NCBI RefSeq assembly: GCF_900111765.1
Contig: NZ_FOIB01000007.1
Span: 433,704 to 497,703, forward strand
Direction: 5' to 3'
Length of the DNA: 64,000 bases
From: Myxococcus fulvus
Lineage (GTDB): Bacteria; Myxococcota; Myxococcia; Myxococcales; Myxococcaceae
In this document: one piece after another, positions 31,498-41,013 of the stretch
How positions within the stretch are numbered: the first letter of the stretch is position 1
Layout: every line of letters starts with the position of its first letter
Translations under genes and position numbers: made by a program
Notes under the pieces: model-generated
Told to the model about the DNA's origin: nothing
Databases searched by the model: none
The model's input: only the letters and a program-made list of their open reading frames with translations

Positions 31498-33089
31498 ACG
31501 CGAGGACGGTGTGGTGCTCCAGTGTCCTGCTCGCCCTGTTGGGCGCCTCCGTCGCGAGCGCGGAGAGCCGGTTCTCCGTCAGCGTGGGCCACAACCTCGG
31601 CCGCGACACGGACGAGCCCCTGCGCTGGGCGCAGCAGGATGCCGAGCGCATGGACGCCGTCTTCGGTCAGCTCGGCGGGGTCCCCGAGGACCGACGTCTC
31701 CTCCTGCGCGGTGAGTCCGTCTCCAACCTCAAGCTCGGCCTCGCGCGGATGCGAGGCCGCATCGAGGAGGCGCGGCGCGCCGGAGAGCGCACGCTGCTGT
31801 TCTTCTTCTACTCAGGCCACGGTGACGAGTCGGCCCTGCGTCTGGGCGGCGAGGCGCTCCCGCTCGCGGAGCTGCAACGCCTGCTATCCGAGGTCCCCGC
31901 CACCGTCACTGTCGCGGTGCTGGATGCCTGTCACAGCGGCGCGCTCGTGCGAGGCCGCTCCAAGGGCCTCAAGTCCGCGCCCGCGTTCGATGTCTCCTTC
32001 CTCCGCCAGGTGGGGCCGCAGGGGCGCGTGTTCATCGCCTCCGCGGGGGCGCACGAGGTGGCGCAGGAGTCGGACAGCCTCCGGGGCTCGTTCTTCACGC
32101 ACCACCTGATCTCAGGCCTGCGGGGCGCGGCGGACGTGGACGCCGATGGCCGCGTCTCGCTCACGGAGGCGTATGGCCATGTCTACCACCGCACCCTGGC
32201 GGGCTCGCATGCCTCCACGGCCGCGGTGCAACACCCGGAGCTGTCCAGTCAGCTGGCGGGGGAAGGGGACCTGTTCCTCACCACGCTCTCGCGGGCCCAC
32301 GCGCAGCTCGAGCTTCCTCCCCGGGTAGGAGACAGCGTCGTGCTCGTGGACGAGCGCACGTTGCAGGTCATGGCGGAGGTGGAGCCTCGAGGTGAAGAGC
32401 CGGTGCGCGTCGCGCTGCCAGCGGGTCGCTATCGGGTCCAGGTGCGGCGGGGCCCCCAGGTGCTCTACGGCAAGGTGTACCTGTCCTGGGGCGACAAGCA
32501 GCGCCTGAATCCCGAGGCGCTGGAGGTGCGCACGCTGGCCCTGCACCAGCGCAAGGGCGCGCTGCTGGAGGCCAGCAACTGGCGACTCCAAGCGGCGCTG
32601 GGCGCGGGCCGCTCGTCGACGCAACTGGGAGGCTGGGGCCCTCAGGTGGGCGTGCTGCTCGCCAGGGAGAGCTCCGGAGGGCTGGGGTGGTCCTTCCTCG
32701 GAGGGCTCAGCCTGGGCGCCACCCGGGGCGCCACGAACGCGCAGCGATTCGAGCAGGCGGAGCTGGGGCTGTGGAGTGGCCTGGGCCTCGCGGGCTCGGT
32801 GGGACGGGTCTCGATGGGAGCCCACGCGGGCCTCGGCGTGCTGGGCCTGGCTCAGCGCGCGACGAGCCCGGATGCGGAGCGCCGCCGCGAGCTGGGCCTC
32901 CCCACGCGGCGGACACGCACGGGCGCGGGCGCGGCCACCTTCGCCGCGCTCTCCGCGGAGGTCCCGGTGAGCGCGCGCACGGGCCTCTTCGCCCGGCTGG
33001 GCGGCCATGTCGCGCTGCTGCGCGAGGACGAGAAGCTCAGGACGCAACTCGCGCCACAACTGCTGCTCGGTTGCACCTGGGGACTGTGA
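31494..33089 (+). CDS. Caspase-like (C14) peptidase with C-terminal beta-barrel-like region, exported
   Basis: 531 residues, coupled by ATGA to the preceding gene. A Sec signal (LLALLGASVASAE) comes first. Residues about 25-260 form a caspase-fold peptidase: the catalytic His109 lies in YSGHGD and the catalytic Cys146 in LDACHSGA. A beta domain follows. The last 160 residues are glycine-rich alternating strands (WSFLGGLSLGA, GLWSGLGLAG, SMGAHAGLGVLG) that resemble a small outer-membrane beta-barrel. So the protease would face the periplasm or the outer membrane. Family members cut after basic or acidic residues; specificity here is unknown. The link with a sigma/anti-sigma pair suggests stress-induced proteolysis. 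Confidence 0.85.
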   Translation: MNARTVWCSSVLLALLGASVASAESRFSVSVGHNLGRDTDEPLRWAQQDAERMDAVFGQLGGVPEDRRLLLRGESVSNLKLGLARMRGRIEEARRAGERTLLFFFYSGHGDESALRLGGEALPLAELQRLLSEVPATVTVAVLDACHSGALVRGRSKGLKSAPAFDVSFLRQVGPQGRVFIASAGAHEVAQESDSLRGSFFTHHLISGLRGAADVDADGRVSLTEAYGHVYHRTLAGSHASTAAVQHPELSSQLAGEGDLFLTTLSRAHAQLELPPRVGDSVVLVDERTLQVMAEVEPRGEEPVRVALPAGRYRVQVRRGPQVLYGKVYLSWGDKQRLNPEALEVRTLALHQRKGALLEASNWRLQAALGAGRSSTQLGGWGPQVGVLLARESSGGLGWSFLGGLSLGATRGATNAQRFEQAELGLWSGLGLAGSVGRVSMGAHAGLGVLGLAQRATSPDAERRRELGLPTRRTRTGAGAATFAALSAEVPVSARTGLFARLGGHVALLREDEKLRTQLAPQLLLGCTWGL

Positions 33090-33235
33090 GCCCCGGAGCC
33101 ATGTCCCACGCGGAGCCGTCCGCGCGTCTCCTTGCTCGCATCGACTGGCTGGCGCGAGCGCGGGGCGCGCGGGTCCGCCGGCTGATGCCTGTCACGTGAC
33201 CTGGGATTGCGCCCAGGGTCCGAGAGGAAGGCCAT

Positions 33236-34231
33236 ATGACGACGAGGCTGAAGCGCGGTTTCTGGAAGTGGAGCCTGCTTGCGCTGGCATTGACGGGATG
33301 CGGTGGTGTCATGGGAGACGAGGCGGAGGACGAAGCCCTGCTGACGCTGGAGGGGACGCTCCGAGCCTCCTCCACCTTCGACCTGGGAAACTCCGATCGG
33401 ATTCGCGCGTCGCTGCTCTGGGATGTCTGGCCCAAAGTGGTCGTGGACTGCATGGTCAACCGGACGTACCCGGAGGGCATCGCCCGGTGCCAGCGACTGG
33501 CGCCCAAGTCGTCGTACCACCACCCCGACGCGGACGTCAGGGTCAACGGCCACTTCCCCAACACGTTCAGCATGTCCCTCAATCGCCTGCCGGATCCCGC
33601 GGCGCTGATTGGAGAGGAGGGCTCCAAGCTGGGCATGGCCTACGTGATGGCCTACGTGGATGGCAATGGCAACGGCACCCTGGACCGGGTGTCGAACGAG
33701 GCCACCTCCAGCCCTGACATCATCGTCGGGTTCCAGTCGGGCTTCTCGATGGAGGCGACGGAGCAGTCCTTCATCCTGTATCGCGAGGGCGCGCTCCACC
33801 CGCTCTACCGAATCAATTTCCCGAACTGCGCGGAGATTCCCCAGGGGTACTCCGTGGTGACGTTGCACTACACGGAGTCAGGGGAGGAGTGCTCCGTGAA
33901 GACGCGCAGGGTGGACCTGGACATGGATCTGGAGGCGAACCAGGCCTTCCAGCAGCTCGCCTGCCAGGAGCCCAACGCGCAAGTCCTCCTGGACACGGTG
34001 CGCGCCTCCACCGTGGGGCCGCCGCCCGTGGGGAGCACCCAGCGGTGCGGCACGTTCATCTACTCCATCTCGCGCAATGACCAGGTGCTGTACGTGAATC
34101 CCCACCCCGAGCGCTTCTGCTCCGTCGCGAACACGGAGGTGTACATGCTGAAGGACTACTGGGACGGCACCTGGGATGACCGGGCTTCGCCGCCGTCCTG
34201 GTGGCCCTGCCCGGTGGTGACCACGCCCTGA
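33236..34231 (+). CDS. Lipoprotein of unknown function
   Basis: 331 residues; ATG at 33236 after an AGAGGAAGG site. The lipobox is ALTGC. The mature protein has about ten cysteines, mostly in the second half, and a calcium-loop-like DGNGNGTLD near residue 140, which resembles a dockerin or thrombospondin-type metal loop. Strand-rich stretches such as SYHHPDADVRVNGHF suggest a beta sandwich. No known family was identified. It is separated from the caspase operon by 145 bp and is likely its own transcript. A hairpin joins it to the convergent next gene. Confidence 0.78.
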   Translation: MTTRLKRGFWKWSLLALALTGCGGVMGDEAEDEALLTLEGTLRASSTFDLGNSDRIRASLLWDVWPKVVVDCMVNRTYPEGIARCQRLAPKSSYHHPDADVRVNGHFPNTFSMSLNRLPDPAALIGEEGSKLGMAYVMAYVDGNGNGTLDRVSNEATSSPDIIVGFQSGFSMEATEQSFILYREGALHPLYRINFPNCAEIPQGYSVVTLHYTESGEECSVKTRRVDLDMDLEANQAFQQLACQEPNAQVLLDTVRASTVGPPPVGSTQRCGTFIYSISRNDQVLYVNPHPERFCSVANTEVYMLKDYWDGTWDDRASPPSWWPCPVVTTP

Positions 34232-34232
34232 G

Positions 34233-34262
34233 GTGACGGCCGTGAAGTCCCGCGCCCGTCAC
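34233..34262. terminator. Bidirectional hairpin between convergent genes
   Basis: A 7-bp stem, GTGACGG with CCGTCAC, around a 16-nt loop, just after the lipoprotein stop and overlapping the stop of the minus-strand gene. Confidence 0.4.
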
Positions 34263-34849
34263 TGCCGCGGATAGGAGCCCTTCGCTGCGTCCCGGCGGGC
34301 GCGCTCCGCGGCCTCGCTCTCCTGTCGTCGACGGTCCGCTGCCGCGCGCTCCTCGATGGCGCGCGTCATCGCCTCGGGCGTCTTCTCGCGGAGCAGGGGG
34401 GCGAGCTGCTCGAGCGCGCGCTGGAGCTCGGGGAAGGGGACGCGGTTCTTGTCGACCAGGATCTTCCACGGCTCGGAGACCGAGGTCCGCTCCAGGTCGA
34501 AGGTGACGTGCTGCACCTGCCGCTCGGTGGGGACGTCGATGCGGGCTCCGGTGAAGCCGTCCTGCTCGCAGGCGCTGACCCAGACGGACTCATGTGAGCC
34601 CGACTTCATCCGCCTTCCTCGGACGCCGTACTGGACACCGCAGAGCTTCAGGGAGCGCAGCTGCGCCTGGATGCCGGCCATCTCCTGGAGCGCGCCGACG
34701 TCGATCTCCTCGCTGTCCCCGGCCGAGCCCCTTGAGCCGCCCAGCATGATCCCGGCGCCCATGGCGCCCGCCATGACCATCACGGCGGCGCCTGCGAAGA
34801 GAACAGTCTTGTTGGACCTGGGCGCGGGGGACGGGCGGGATGGGCTCAT
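34259..34849 (-). CDS. Single-pass membrane protein of unknown function
   Basis: 196 residues. A short cytosolic N-terminus (Pro/Ser-rich) is followed by one helix (VLFAGAAVMVMAGAMGAGIML), then an exported domain of about 100 residues with cysteines in LKLCGVQYG and VSACEQDG, likely a disulfide pair. The end is a charged helix (RRRQESEAAERARRDAAK). No family is recognised. There is no obvious ribosome site before the ATG. It diverges from the giant cytochrome lipoprotein gene. Confidence 0.72.
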   Translation of the reverse strand: MSPSRPSPAPRSNKTVLFAGAAVMVMAGAMGAGIMLGGSRGSAGDSEEIDVGALQEMAGIQAQLRSLKLCGVQYGVRGRRMKSGSHESVWVSACEQDGFTGARIDVPTERQVQHVTFDLERTSVSEPWKILVDKNRVPFPELQRALEQLAPLLREKTPEAMTRAIEERAAADRRRQESEAAERARRDAAKGSYPRQ

Positions 34850-34989
34850 GGAGGAAGCACCCTAAGTGGGGCCTCTCGGGGGGACAAATCGAAAGAGGAC
34901 AGGGGATTGTGGAGGCCCGCCTGGAAAATCAGCCCGTCTGATGGGGAGTCCCTGGTTGCCAGCAATCCATGTATGGCAGAGTTTTCTGA

Positions 34990-37900
34990 ATGCCCGGATC
35001 CACATCTCGTGTCGTCGTCCAGCGTCTCGCGGCCTGTCTCGTCACGTTGCTCTCGCTCGGGGGATGTCGGGAGGGCGATGCGTCGGTGGATGCGACTTCG
35101 GAGGTCGGGCGTTCGTCTTTGCCGCTGACGGGCTCGGCCGCGGAGGGCCTGCCGTCCATCACGCTGCGCAACGCGCTCGTGACGCAGCCCTTCGCGCCGG
35201 ACCTGCTCACGCCCGATGGCCGGTTGGGGCTGGTGTTCGAAGGGACGCGGGTTCGCTTCATCGCGTTGGGTGACCCGTCCGTCGACGTGGTCTCCGGGGT
35301 GCCGCGCTTCACGGCGGGGATGGCGCAGGGGGAGGGGCTGCGCATCAACCTGCCCGGGACCGCGGCGCGGTCGACAGATGTGTCGCGCTCGGATGGGACG
35401 ACGTGGCTGCTCGCCTCCGCGTCCGTGACGCCCCGGTTCCAATCCGGACAGGGCGCACTGGTGATGGACGCGCGCTACTCGCCTTCGGGCAAGCCCTTCC
35501 CCACGGGCCATCCCGCCGACTGTCTCAACGCGACGGTCGCCACCCGCGACGCGAGCGTCTCCCTGAGTGGTCGCTATGACTGCTACCGGCTCCTGCACTT
35601 CCAGCCCTTCACCGCGACGGTGAACGGCGACGGCACGGTGGCGGTGCCCGTGTATCAGGCGGAGCTCGTCGTCGTGGTGGACGCGCGCCGCCCGGACACC
35701 GCGACCGGAGGCGTGGCGAGACTGCCGGCGCCCGACATCGCGTGGGGCCAGTACCTGTCCTCGTTCCAGCTCAGCCGCAGCCCCTCTCCCTCCAGCTTCT
35801 ACACGTGGGGACAGGAGCTGAGCGCCACCGCGGATGGACGGTTGCTGGTCTCCGAGGGCGGCCGATGGGCCTACAACGAGACGCCGTGGAACCCGGCGAC
35901 CTGGACGCGGCAGCGGGAGCTCGGCGCGCTGTACGAGACCGTCCAGCAAGACCTCGATGGCGTGAAGAACGTCTGTCGTCACCTGGTGTCCGGCGCCCCC
36001 TCGTGTACGGCGGCCCAGGAGGAGCCGTTCGCGCGCGTCTATCCATTGGCCGCGCATCCCTTCTATCTGGCGGACGGCACCCGGCGTCTGGATGGCGGGC
36101 AACCCACGCACCTGCGATGTGGTTACACCTGGGTGACGCCCGATGGGACCGACGTCTTCTGTCGTCCCAACCCGGCCCTCAACGCGTCGGTGCAGCCGGC
36201 CGTCGCGTTGGAGCTGCCAAACGGATTCGAGCGCTCCACGGGCATGCACACCTTCGCTGTCGGACAGCACACGGCGTGGATGTTCCAGCGCTTGGACAGC
36301 CCCATCAACAGCCGGCGCTTCAATCCGGAGTGGGCCGTCTCGCCGCCCCATCCCAGCGAGCCCGTCCACCGCGCCTTGTCGCCGCTGCTGCTGAACACGG
36401 CGACCGGCTTCTGGGCGGAGAACCGCACCGGGGCCGCGCAGGCGCTGCCGTTGGACCGACGGTGGCCGGTGTTCCAGTTCATGAGCCAGGACGACGGGCT
36501 GCGCACGGCGTCGGGCCCGGCCTACGCGGCGCTGGGGCTGCTCCCTGAGTCCAACAACGGCGGCATGTGGACGAACAAGCACTACTGGGAGGCGTCGTTC
36601 GCGTGCGCCGTGAATCCCAGCTGTCTGCTCCACCTGCCGATGAACGAGCTGTTCTATGATCCGGCCTCCTCGCTGCTCGTCCCGCGGGCCCTGCGGCGCA
36701 CGCCCGACGTCTCCGGCAACGCGCACTTCGCCGACAGCCAGGGCGGGGCGATGCCCTATGTCTACCCATACGTGGGGGAGTTCGTCGGCGCGGTCCGCTT
36801 CCTCGGCGAGGTCCACGGCGTCAGCGCCGACGAGCGCTATCTGTCCGGCTTTCGCGGCACGGGCCTCAGCGTGGGCGCCACGGGCGCGGTCTCCGTGCGG
36901 GTGGATGGCTTCGATACGCCGTTCTGCGCGCGCAACAAGGGCTGTCTGACGGGGCAGGACCTCTCCGCGTCCGGCTTCACCGCGGAGCTGGCCTTCCTGC
37001 CACTCTTCGATGTCTCCACGGCGGACCTCGTCATCGCTCGACACCACGGCCTGTGGCGGCTGTGGCTCCAGGCGGGAGGCCTCTATGCGACGGTCGAGTA
37101 CACCGTGGCTGGCGCTCCTCGCACGTCCACCCTGGGCCCGATAGTCATCTCCCAGTCCTCCTCGCTCACGGAGACTCCCGCGACGCAGGCGTCCAAGTGG
37201 GTCCACGTGGCGTTGCGAGTCGACCCGATGACGCGTCGCTACACCCTGTGGGCGAACGGCGCGCTGTTCGCGCAGGGGCAGTTCGAGGCGGGGGCGACCT
37301 TCCAGGGCACGGCGGTGGAGGGCGAGGCCCTGCGGGTGGGGCCGGGGGGCGGCTGCGTGGGGTGCCCCGCCGAGGACGCGTTCTTCATGGACGAGCTGGT
37401 CTTCCACGCGACGGCTCGCCCCGACGACGAGTTGGCCGCGGCGGCCGCGAGGTATGGTGGGCGCACGGACTTGTTGACCACGGCCCAGGCGCGCACGCTG
37501 CTCGCGCGTTACTTCTCGCTCGCCAATCCGCGCGGACTGCAGCTGCAGGCGGACGGGTTCCCGCGTCATCTGCGCGCCGAGGACCTGCGCATCCCCAGCG
37601 TCTTCGGTGCCTTCCTCGCGCAGGGGCGTGAGGTGGCCTTCGCGCAGCTGGTCGACCTGGGGCGGTTTCTCTTCCAGTCGCCCGGATTGGCCCTCCATGC
37701 GCCGGGGGAGATCCGCAAGCAGTGGGGAAGTGAGGTCCCGCTCGCCTGCGCGACGTGCCATCGGTTGGATCGATTCTTCACCGATGGGCTCATCACGGGG
37801 ATGGGCGCGGGGCCCGAGCCGCTGCTCAACGTCCCCACGTTGGTGAACCGCGCGCTGGCCACCCAGCACGGCGCCTCACGGCGCTCGGCGAGTCTGTTGG

Positions 37901-39255
37901 ACGCGGTGGTGGAGGCCATCGAGGACCCGGGGCAGTCGCGCGCGAGCGTCGAGCAGGCGCTGGCGTACATCAACGGCTCACCGGATTTGCGCTCCCAGTT
38001 CGAGGGCATCTTCGCCGAGTCCCCCGTGAGTCGTGAGCGTCTCCAGCAGGCGCTCGCGGCCTTCCTGCTCGTGCAGCTCCAGGTGGAGTCCCTGGCGGAC
38101 GCTGTGGCCGTCGCTGGAAAGCCCGTGGTCGATCTCCAGGGCAACCTGTTGCGAGCCGAGCAGGTGCGCCTGGGAAAGGAGCTGTTCCAGGGCAAGGCGC
38201 GGTGCATCGGCTGCCACAGCGGTCCCAACTTCACCGACGAGCTCGCGCACGACACAGGAGCGGATGACACGATTGGACTGCGGCCCGCGGCCTACAAGAC
38301 GCCCACGCTCTGGAACGTGGCGGACACCGGGCCGTACTTCCACACCGGGCGGGCGGCGACCCTGCGCGACGTGCTCGACTTCTACAACCGGGGAGGGCAC
38401 GCGCACCTGGGCGCGCCAGGAGGACTGCGCCCGGTGGACCCGCAGCTGCGCCCGCTGGCGCTCGATGAGGCGGAGTTGGTCGCGCTGGAGGTGTATCTGC
38501 GCGCGCTGCGAGACGCGGGGCCGGTGCTGGCGGCGAACTTCGAGGGGCTGGCCTTCAGCGACCATGGACCCATCCCGGGCATGGTGTGCACGGCCATCAC
38601 CGAGGGCTCGGACAGCCAGGGCTGGGATGACAACTACCTGTGCGCGCCCCAGGACCAGGGCTTCGTGTGGAGCAACGCGGGCACGGTCCCGGGGATGCGC
38701 TGCACCCAGGTGCACGAGTCGGATGAGCCGGCGTCGAACGGCTGGGGGAACAACCATCTCTGCGTGCCCGAGTCCTCGCCGCTGCAGCTCTCCTGGTCGT
38801 CCGCGGGACCTGTGTTCAACAAGGCCTGTGTCCGGTTCCAGGAGCCCATCGAGAGCCACTCCTGGTGGGACAACTTCTTGTGCCATGACGCGCCGCTGAA
38901 GGTGCGCTTCAGCGCGGCGGGCCCCATCGCGGGGATGACGTGCACGCAGATGCTGGAGACAGCCGACGTCGCGGGCGGCTGGTTGGACAACTACGTCTGC
39001 ACGAACAAGGAGATCGGGCTGCGCTGGTACTCCGCCACGCCGCCAGCGTCGGCCGGGCGTTGCACGCAGATTCGCGAGCCGGCGGAGCCGCCTTCGACGA
39101 CGTGGAATGACAATTACCTGTGCGTGCCCCCGGAGTCGCCGGTCGTGTTGTCTTGGTACCACGACGGTTCGCGTTCGGGGGCGGGGCTCACGTGTACGGC
39201 GTTCCTGGAGCCGCAGGATCCCCACACGTGGACGGACAACTACCTCTGTTATTGA
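34990..39255 (+). CDS. Giant lipoprotein: LamG-like region, di-haem cytochrome c peroxidase domain, six two-Cys repeats
   Basis: 1421 residues, with signal and lipobox LSLGGC. Order: about 680 residues without a known domain; a LamG/concanavalin-like sandwich near residues 690-810 (WVHVALRVDPMTRRYTLWANG); a di-haem peroxidase (MauG/CCP) region near 830-1180 with two CxxCH haem sites, CATCHR and CIGCHS, and a late YFHTGRAATLRDV segment typical of the family; then six repeats of about 40 residues ending in W-x-DNYLC (38549-39252). The peroxidase would reduce peroxide or oxidise a protein or ligand, at the outer membrane or cell surface. The long unassigned N-terminal part and the repeats are unusual. 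The start lacks a strong ribosome site. Confidence 0.85.
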   Translation: MPGSTSRVVVQRLAACLVTLLSLGGCREGDASVDATSEVGRSSLPLTGSAAEGLPSITLRNALVTQPFAPDLLTPDGRLGLVFEGTRVRFIALGDPSVDVVSGVPRFTAGMAQGEGLRINLPGTAARSTDVSRSDGTTWLLASASVTPRFQSGQGALVMDARYSPSGKPFPTGHPADCLNATVATRDASVSLSGRYDCYRLLHFQPFTATVNGDGTVAVPVYQAELVVVVDARRPDTATGGVARLPAPDIAWGQYLSSFQLSRSPSPSSFYTWGQELSATADGRLLVSEGGRWAYNETPWNPATWTRQRELGALYETVQQDLDGVKNVCRHLVSGAPSCTAAQEEPFARVYPLAAHPFYLADGTRRLDGGQPTHLRCGYTWVTPDGTDVFCRPNPALNASVQPAVALELPNGFERSTGMHTFAVGQHTAWMFQRLDSPINSRRFNPEWAVSPPHPSEPVHRALSPLLLNTATGFWAENRTGAAQALPLDRRWPVFQFMSQDDGLRTASGPAYAALGLLPESNNGGMWTNKHYWEASFACAVNPSCLLHLPMNELFYDPASSLLVPRALRRTPDVSGNAHFADSQGGAMPYVYPYVGEFVGAVRFLGEVHGVSADERYLSGFRGTGLSVGATGAVSVRVDGFDTPFCARNKGCLTGQDLSASGFTAELAFLPLFDVSTADLVIARHHGLWRLWLQAGGLYATVEYTVAGAPRTSTLGPIVISQSSSLTETPATQASKWVHVALRVDPMTRRYTLWANGALFAQGQFEAGATFQGTAVEGEALRVGPGGGCVGCPAEDAFFMDELVFHATARPDDELAAAAARYGGRTDLLTTAQARTLLARYFSLANPRGLQLQADGFPRHLRAEDLRIPSVFGAFLAQGREVAFAQLVDLGRFLFQSPGLALHAPGEIRKQWGSEVPLACATCHRLDRFFTDGLITGMGAGPEPLLNVPTLVNRALATQHGASRRSASLLDAVVEAIEDPGQSRASVEQALAYINGSPDLRSQFEGIFAESPVSRERLQQALAAFLLVQLQVESLADAVAVAGKPVVDLQGNLLRAEQVRLGKELFQGKARCIGCHSGPNFTDELAHDTGADDTIGLRPAAYKTPTLWNVADTGPYFHTGRAATLRDVLDFYNRGGHAHLGAPGGLRPVDPQLRPLALDEAELVALEVYLRALRDAGPVLAANFEGLAFSDHGPIPGMVCTAITEGSDSQGWDDNYLCAPQDQGFVWSNAGTVPGMRCTQVHESDEPASNGWGNNHLCVPESSPLQLSWSSAGPVFNKACVRFQEPIESHSWWDNFLCHDAPLKVRFSAAGPIAGMTCTQMLETADVAGGWLDNYVCTNKEIGLRWYSATPPASAGRCTQIREPAEPPSTTWNDNYLCVPPESPVVLSWYHDGSRSGAGLTCTAFLEPQDPHTWTDNYLCY
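38549..39252 (+). repeat. Six in-frame protein repeats with motif G-x-C...W-x-DNYLC
   Basis: Each unit has a strand-like opening (FSDHGPIPG, VWSNAGTVPG, LSWSSAGPV, VRFSAAGPIAG, LRWYSATPP, LSWYHDGSR), a first Cys about 10 residues in, and a second Cys in a closing W-DNYLC or close variant (WDDNYLC, WGNNHLC, WWDNFLC, WLDNYVC, WNDNYLC, WTDNYLC). Two cysteines per unit suggest one disulfide each. Sequence divergence between units is high, so it is an old repeat. Confidence 0.85.
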
Positions 39256-39267
39256 CGGGATTGCAAC

Positions 39268-39303
39268 GAGCCCTTGCTTCCAGTTGAACCGGAAGCGGGG
39301 CTC
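39268..39303. terminator. Bidirectional hairpin between the giant lipoprotein and TPR genes
   Basis: GAGCCC-TT-GCTTCC pairs with GGAAGC-G-GGGCTC around a 9-nt loop, in the 71-bp gap between convergent stops. Confidence 0.6.
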
Positions 39304-39327
39304 TCGCTGACCGCGAGGTCGCGCATC

Positions 39328-41013
39328 TCAATGCGGATTGTTGGCACTGTCACCGATACATGCCCCCTCTCGGCAGGTCATGGTCTCCGCACACATGTTG
39401 CCACACTTGCCACAGTTCCGGGGGTTCGCCCGGGTGTCCACCAATACGCCCTGGCAGACTTGCTCGGGACCCGAGAGCTTGGCGAGCAACTCCTCGGTCT
39501 TCTCCAACCTGCTGTGGTGCTTGGAATCACGAGGGAGCGCATTCCGACACTTCGTGATGGCTCGAGAAGATTCCAGGAACTGATCCTGCTGCAGGAGCAC
39601 TTTGCCCGCATCGAGGTAATGGGAACAGGCCCCCTCGGGCATTTTCCGCGCGACGTAGGCATCGGCGAGAAGCATCTGGAGGCCTGTTGGCTGTGGCCGT
39701 TGTGGATCGAGTTCTCGAAGTCGCTGCTCCAAAGCCAACGCCTGCTCATATTGATAGATGAAGCTCCTCGTTCCCACCAATGCTGAGTTCGGGTCTCGCG
39801 CGAAGATCATTCCCAATGCGACGTGCAGTCGGAGCTTGGTCTCCACGGCACCATCCATATGGGCCCCCCACTTCATCTGGAACAAGCGTTCGATGACTCC
39901 TCGAAGCCAACTGGAGTAGGGCGTATCTGGTCCCGTGTGGGTCTGCAGCAATTCCGCGAGGCGAGCAGGTGGGTCTAGATCATTCCAGTTACGAGCCCAT
40001 GCATTCGCATACAGCATGATGGCAGCGTCTCTTCGCCCCGATTTCTCCGCGGCTTGTGCCGCATAGAAAAGCAAGTCGCGAAAAGCTGTCCCACCCATGC
40101 CCGTCACGGGCCAGGCGTTGAAGGCGGGGGCGTGGTTCTGGAAGGCCTCGAACTCCTCGAAGGCAAGCTCTCCTCGAAGCGCCACCCGCATCTCCTGGAG
40201 CATGGCGCGGTAGTTGCCGCCTTCGGAGCCACCTTGCGACAGCGCGGGCCAGTCCTCGGTGAGGAAGTCCTCCACCGTGACGCCTTGTCGCACGATGGCC
40301 CGCGCGAGAATCGGCAGGAGGTCCGCTGTTTCCGGGGCATCCTTCCATGCGATGACGAGCTTCTTCACTCCTGCACGGACGGCCCGGGGGGTGACCGCCG
40401 TGAGTCCTCCGAGTAGCACCTGGGCTTGAGCGATCCTCGGCGGACGTTGCTCGGTCAGCACAGCCAGGGCGCCATTGATGGGCTTCTCGAACGTGGGAAG
40501 TGTCTGCGCTGCAAAATGGTACTTCCAGAACGCGGCCTGGCTGTCTCCCGATGCCTGGAGCGCCCGGCCCAGGTTGAAGGCATAGACCGCGCGTTCCTGG
40601 GCGCGCAGCGTTGGGACCAGTTGCGCCCGCAGTTCGAGTTCCTGCATGACCGCAAGTGCCTCTTCAGGACGCCCGCTCTCCAGGAGGAACACGCCCAGGT
40701 CGTTCAGGGCGCTTCGCTGAATCTCAGGCGTCGCGAGCTCCGCAGCGCGGCGCAGGTCGGCGGTCACCTGTCGTCGGTCTGTGGGGGTGGCCTCCGCGCG
40801 AAGCCGAGCAGTCCTGAGTCGGATGGCGCCTTCCTCGTGGGAAGAGACGTCGCCCGAGCGTAGGAGGTCCTCGTAGGTCTTGAGGGCCTCATGCAGTTTG
40901 TCTTGCGCTTCGAGGTTCGCGGCGACCTCTAATTGTCCAGCCACGCGGGAAGGAGCTTCGCCGATACTGGTCAACGGAATCAGTATCACCAGGGCCACAG
41001 GCAGGACTTTCAT
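39328..41013 (-). CDS. Exported TPR-rich protein with cysteine-rich C-terminus
   Basis: 561 residues from the ATG at 41013, whose first bases overlap the stop of the upstream gene (ATGA). A signal sequence comes first (VLPVALVILIPL). The body is helical, with TPR-like repeats (LEAQDKLHEALKTYEDLLRSG, SALNDLGVFLLESGRPEEALAVM as separate units). The C-terminus carries the delta-proteobacterial Cys motif NCGKCGNMC ... CREGAC. It is the last of three coupled genes. TPRs mediate protein assembly, so it may scaffold a complex with the other two products. Base composition is less GC-rich than the flanks. No function can be assigned. Confidence 0.8.
   Translation of the reverse strand: MKVLPVALVILIPLTSIGEAPSRVAGQLEVAANLEAQDKLHEALKTYEDLLRSGDVSSHEEGAIRLRTARLRAEATPTDRRQVTADLRRAAELATPEIQRSALNDLGVFLLESGRPEEALAVMQELELRAQLVPTLRAQERAVYAFNLGRALQASGDSQAAFWKYHFAAQTLPTFEKPINGALAVLTEQRPPRIAQAQVLLGGLTAVTPRAVRAGVKKLVIAWKDAPETADLLPILARAIVRQGVTVEDFLTEDWPALSQGGSEGGNYRAMLQEMRVALRGELAFEEFEAFQNHAPAFNAWPVTGMGGTAFRDLLFYAAQAAEKSGRRDAAIMLYANAWARNWNDLDPPARLAELLQTHTGPDTPYSSWLRGVIERLFQMKWGAHMDGAVETKLRLHVALGMIFARDPNSALVGTRSFIYQYEQALALEQRLRELDPQRPQPTGLQMLLADAYVARKMPEGACSHYLDAGKVLLQQDQFLESSRAITKCRNALPRDSKHHSRLEKTEELLAKLSGPEQVCQGVLVDTRANPRNCGKCGNMCAETMTCREGACIGDSANNPH

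Noticed and set aside
34846-37869. A 1007-codon minus-strand frame opposite the giant lipoprotein gene
   Set aside because: Low-complexity Arg/Gly/Ala product with no signal or domain. The plus strand carries a lipobox and haem motifs.
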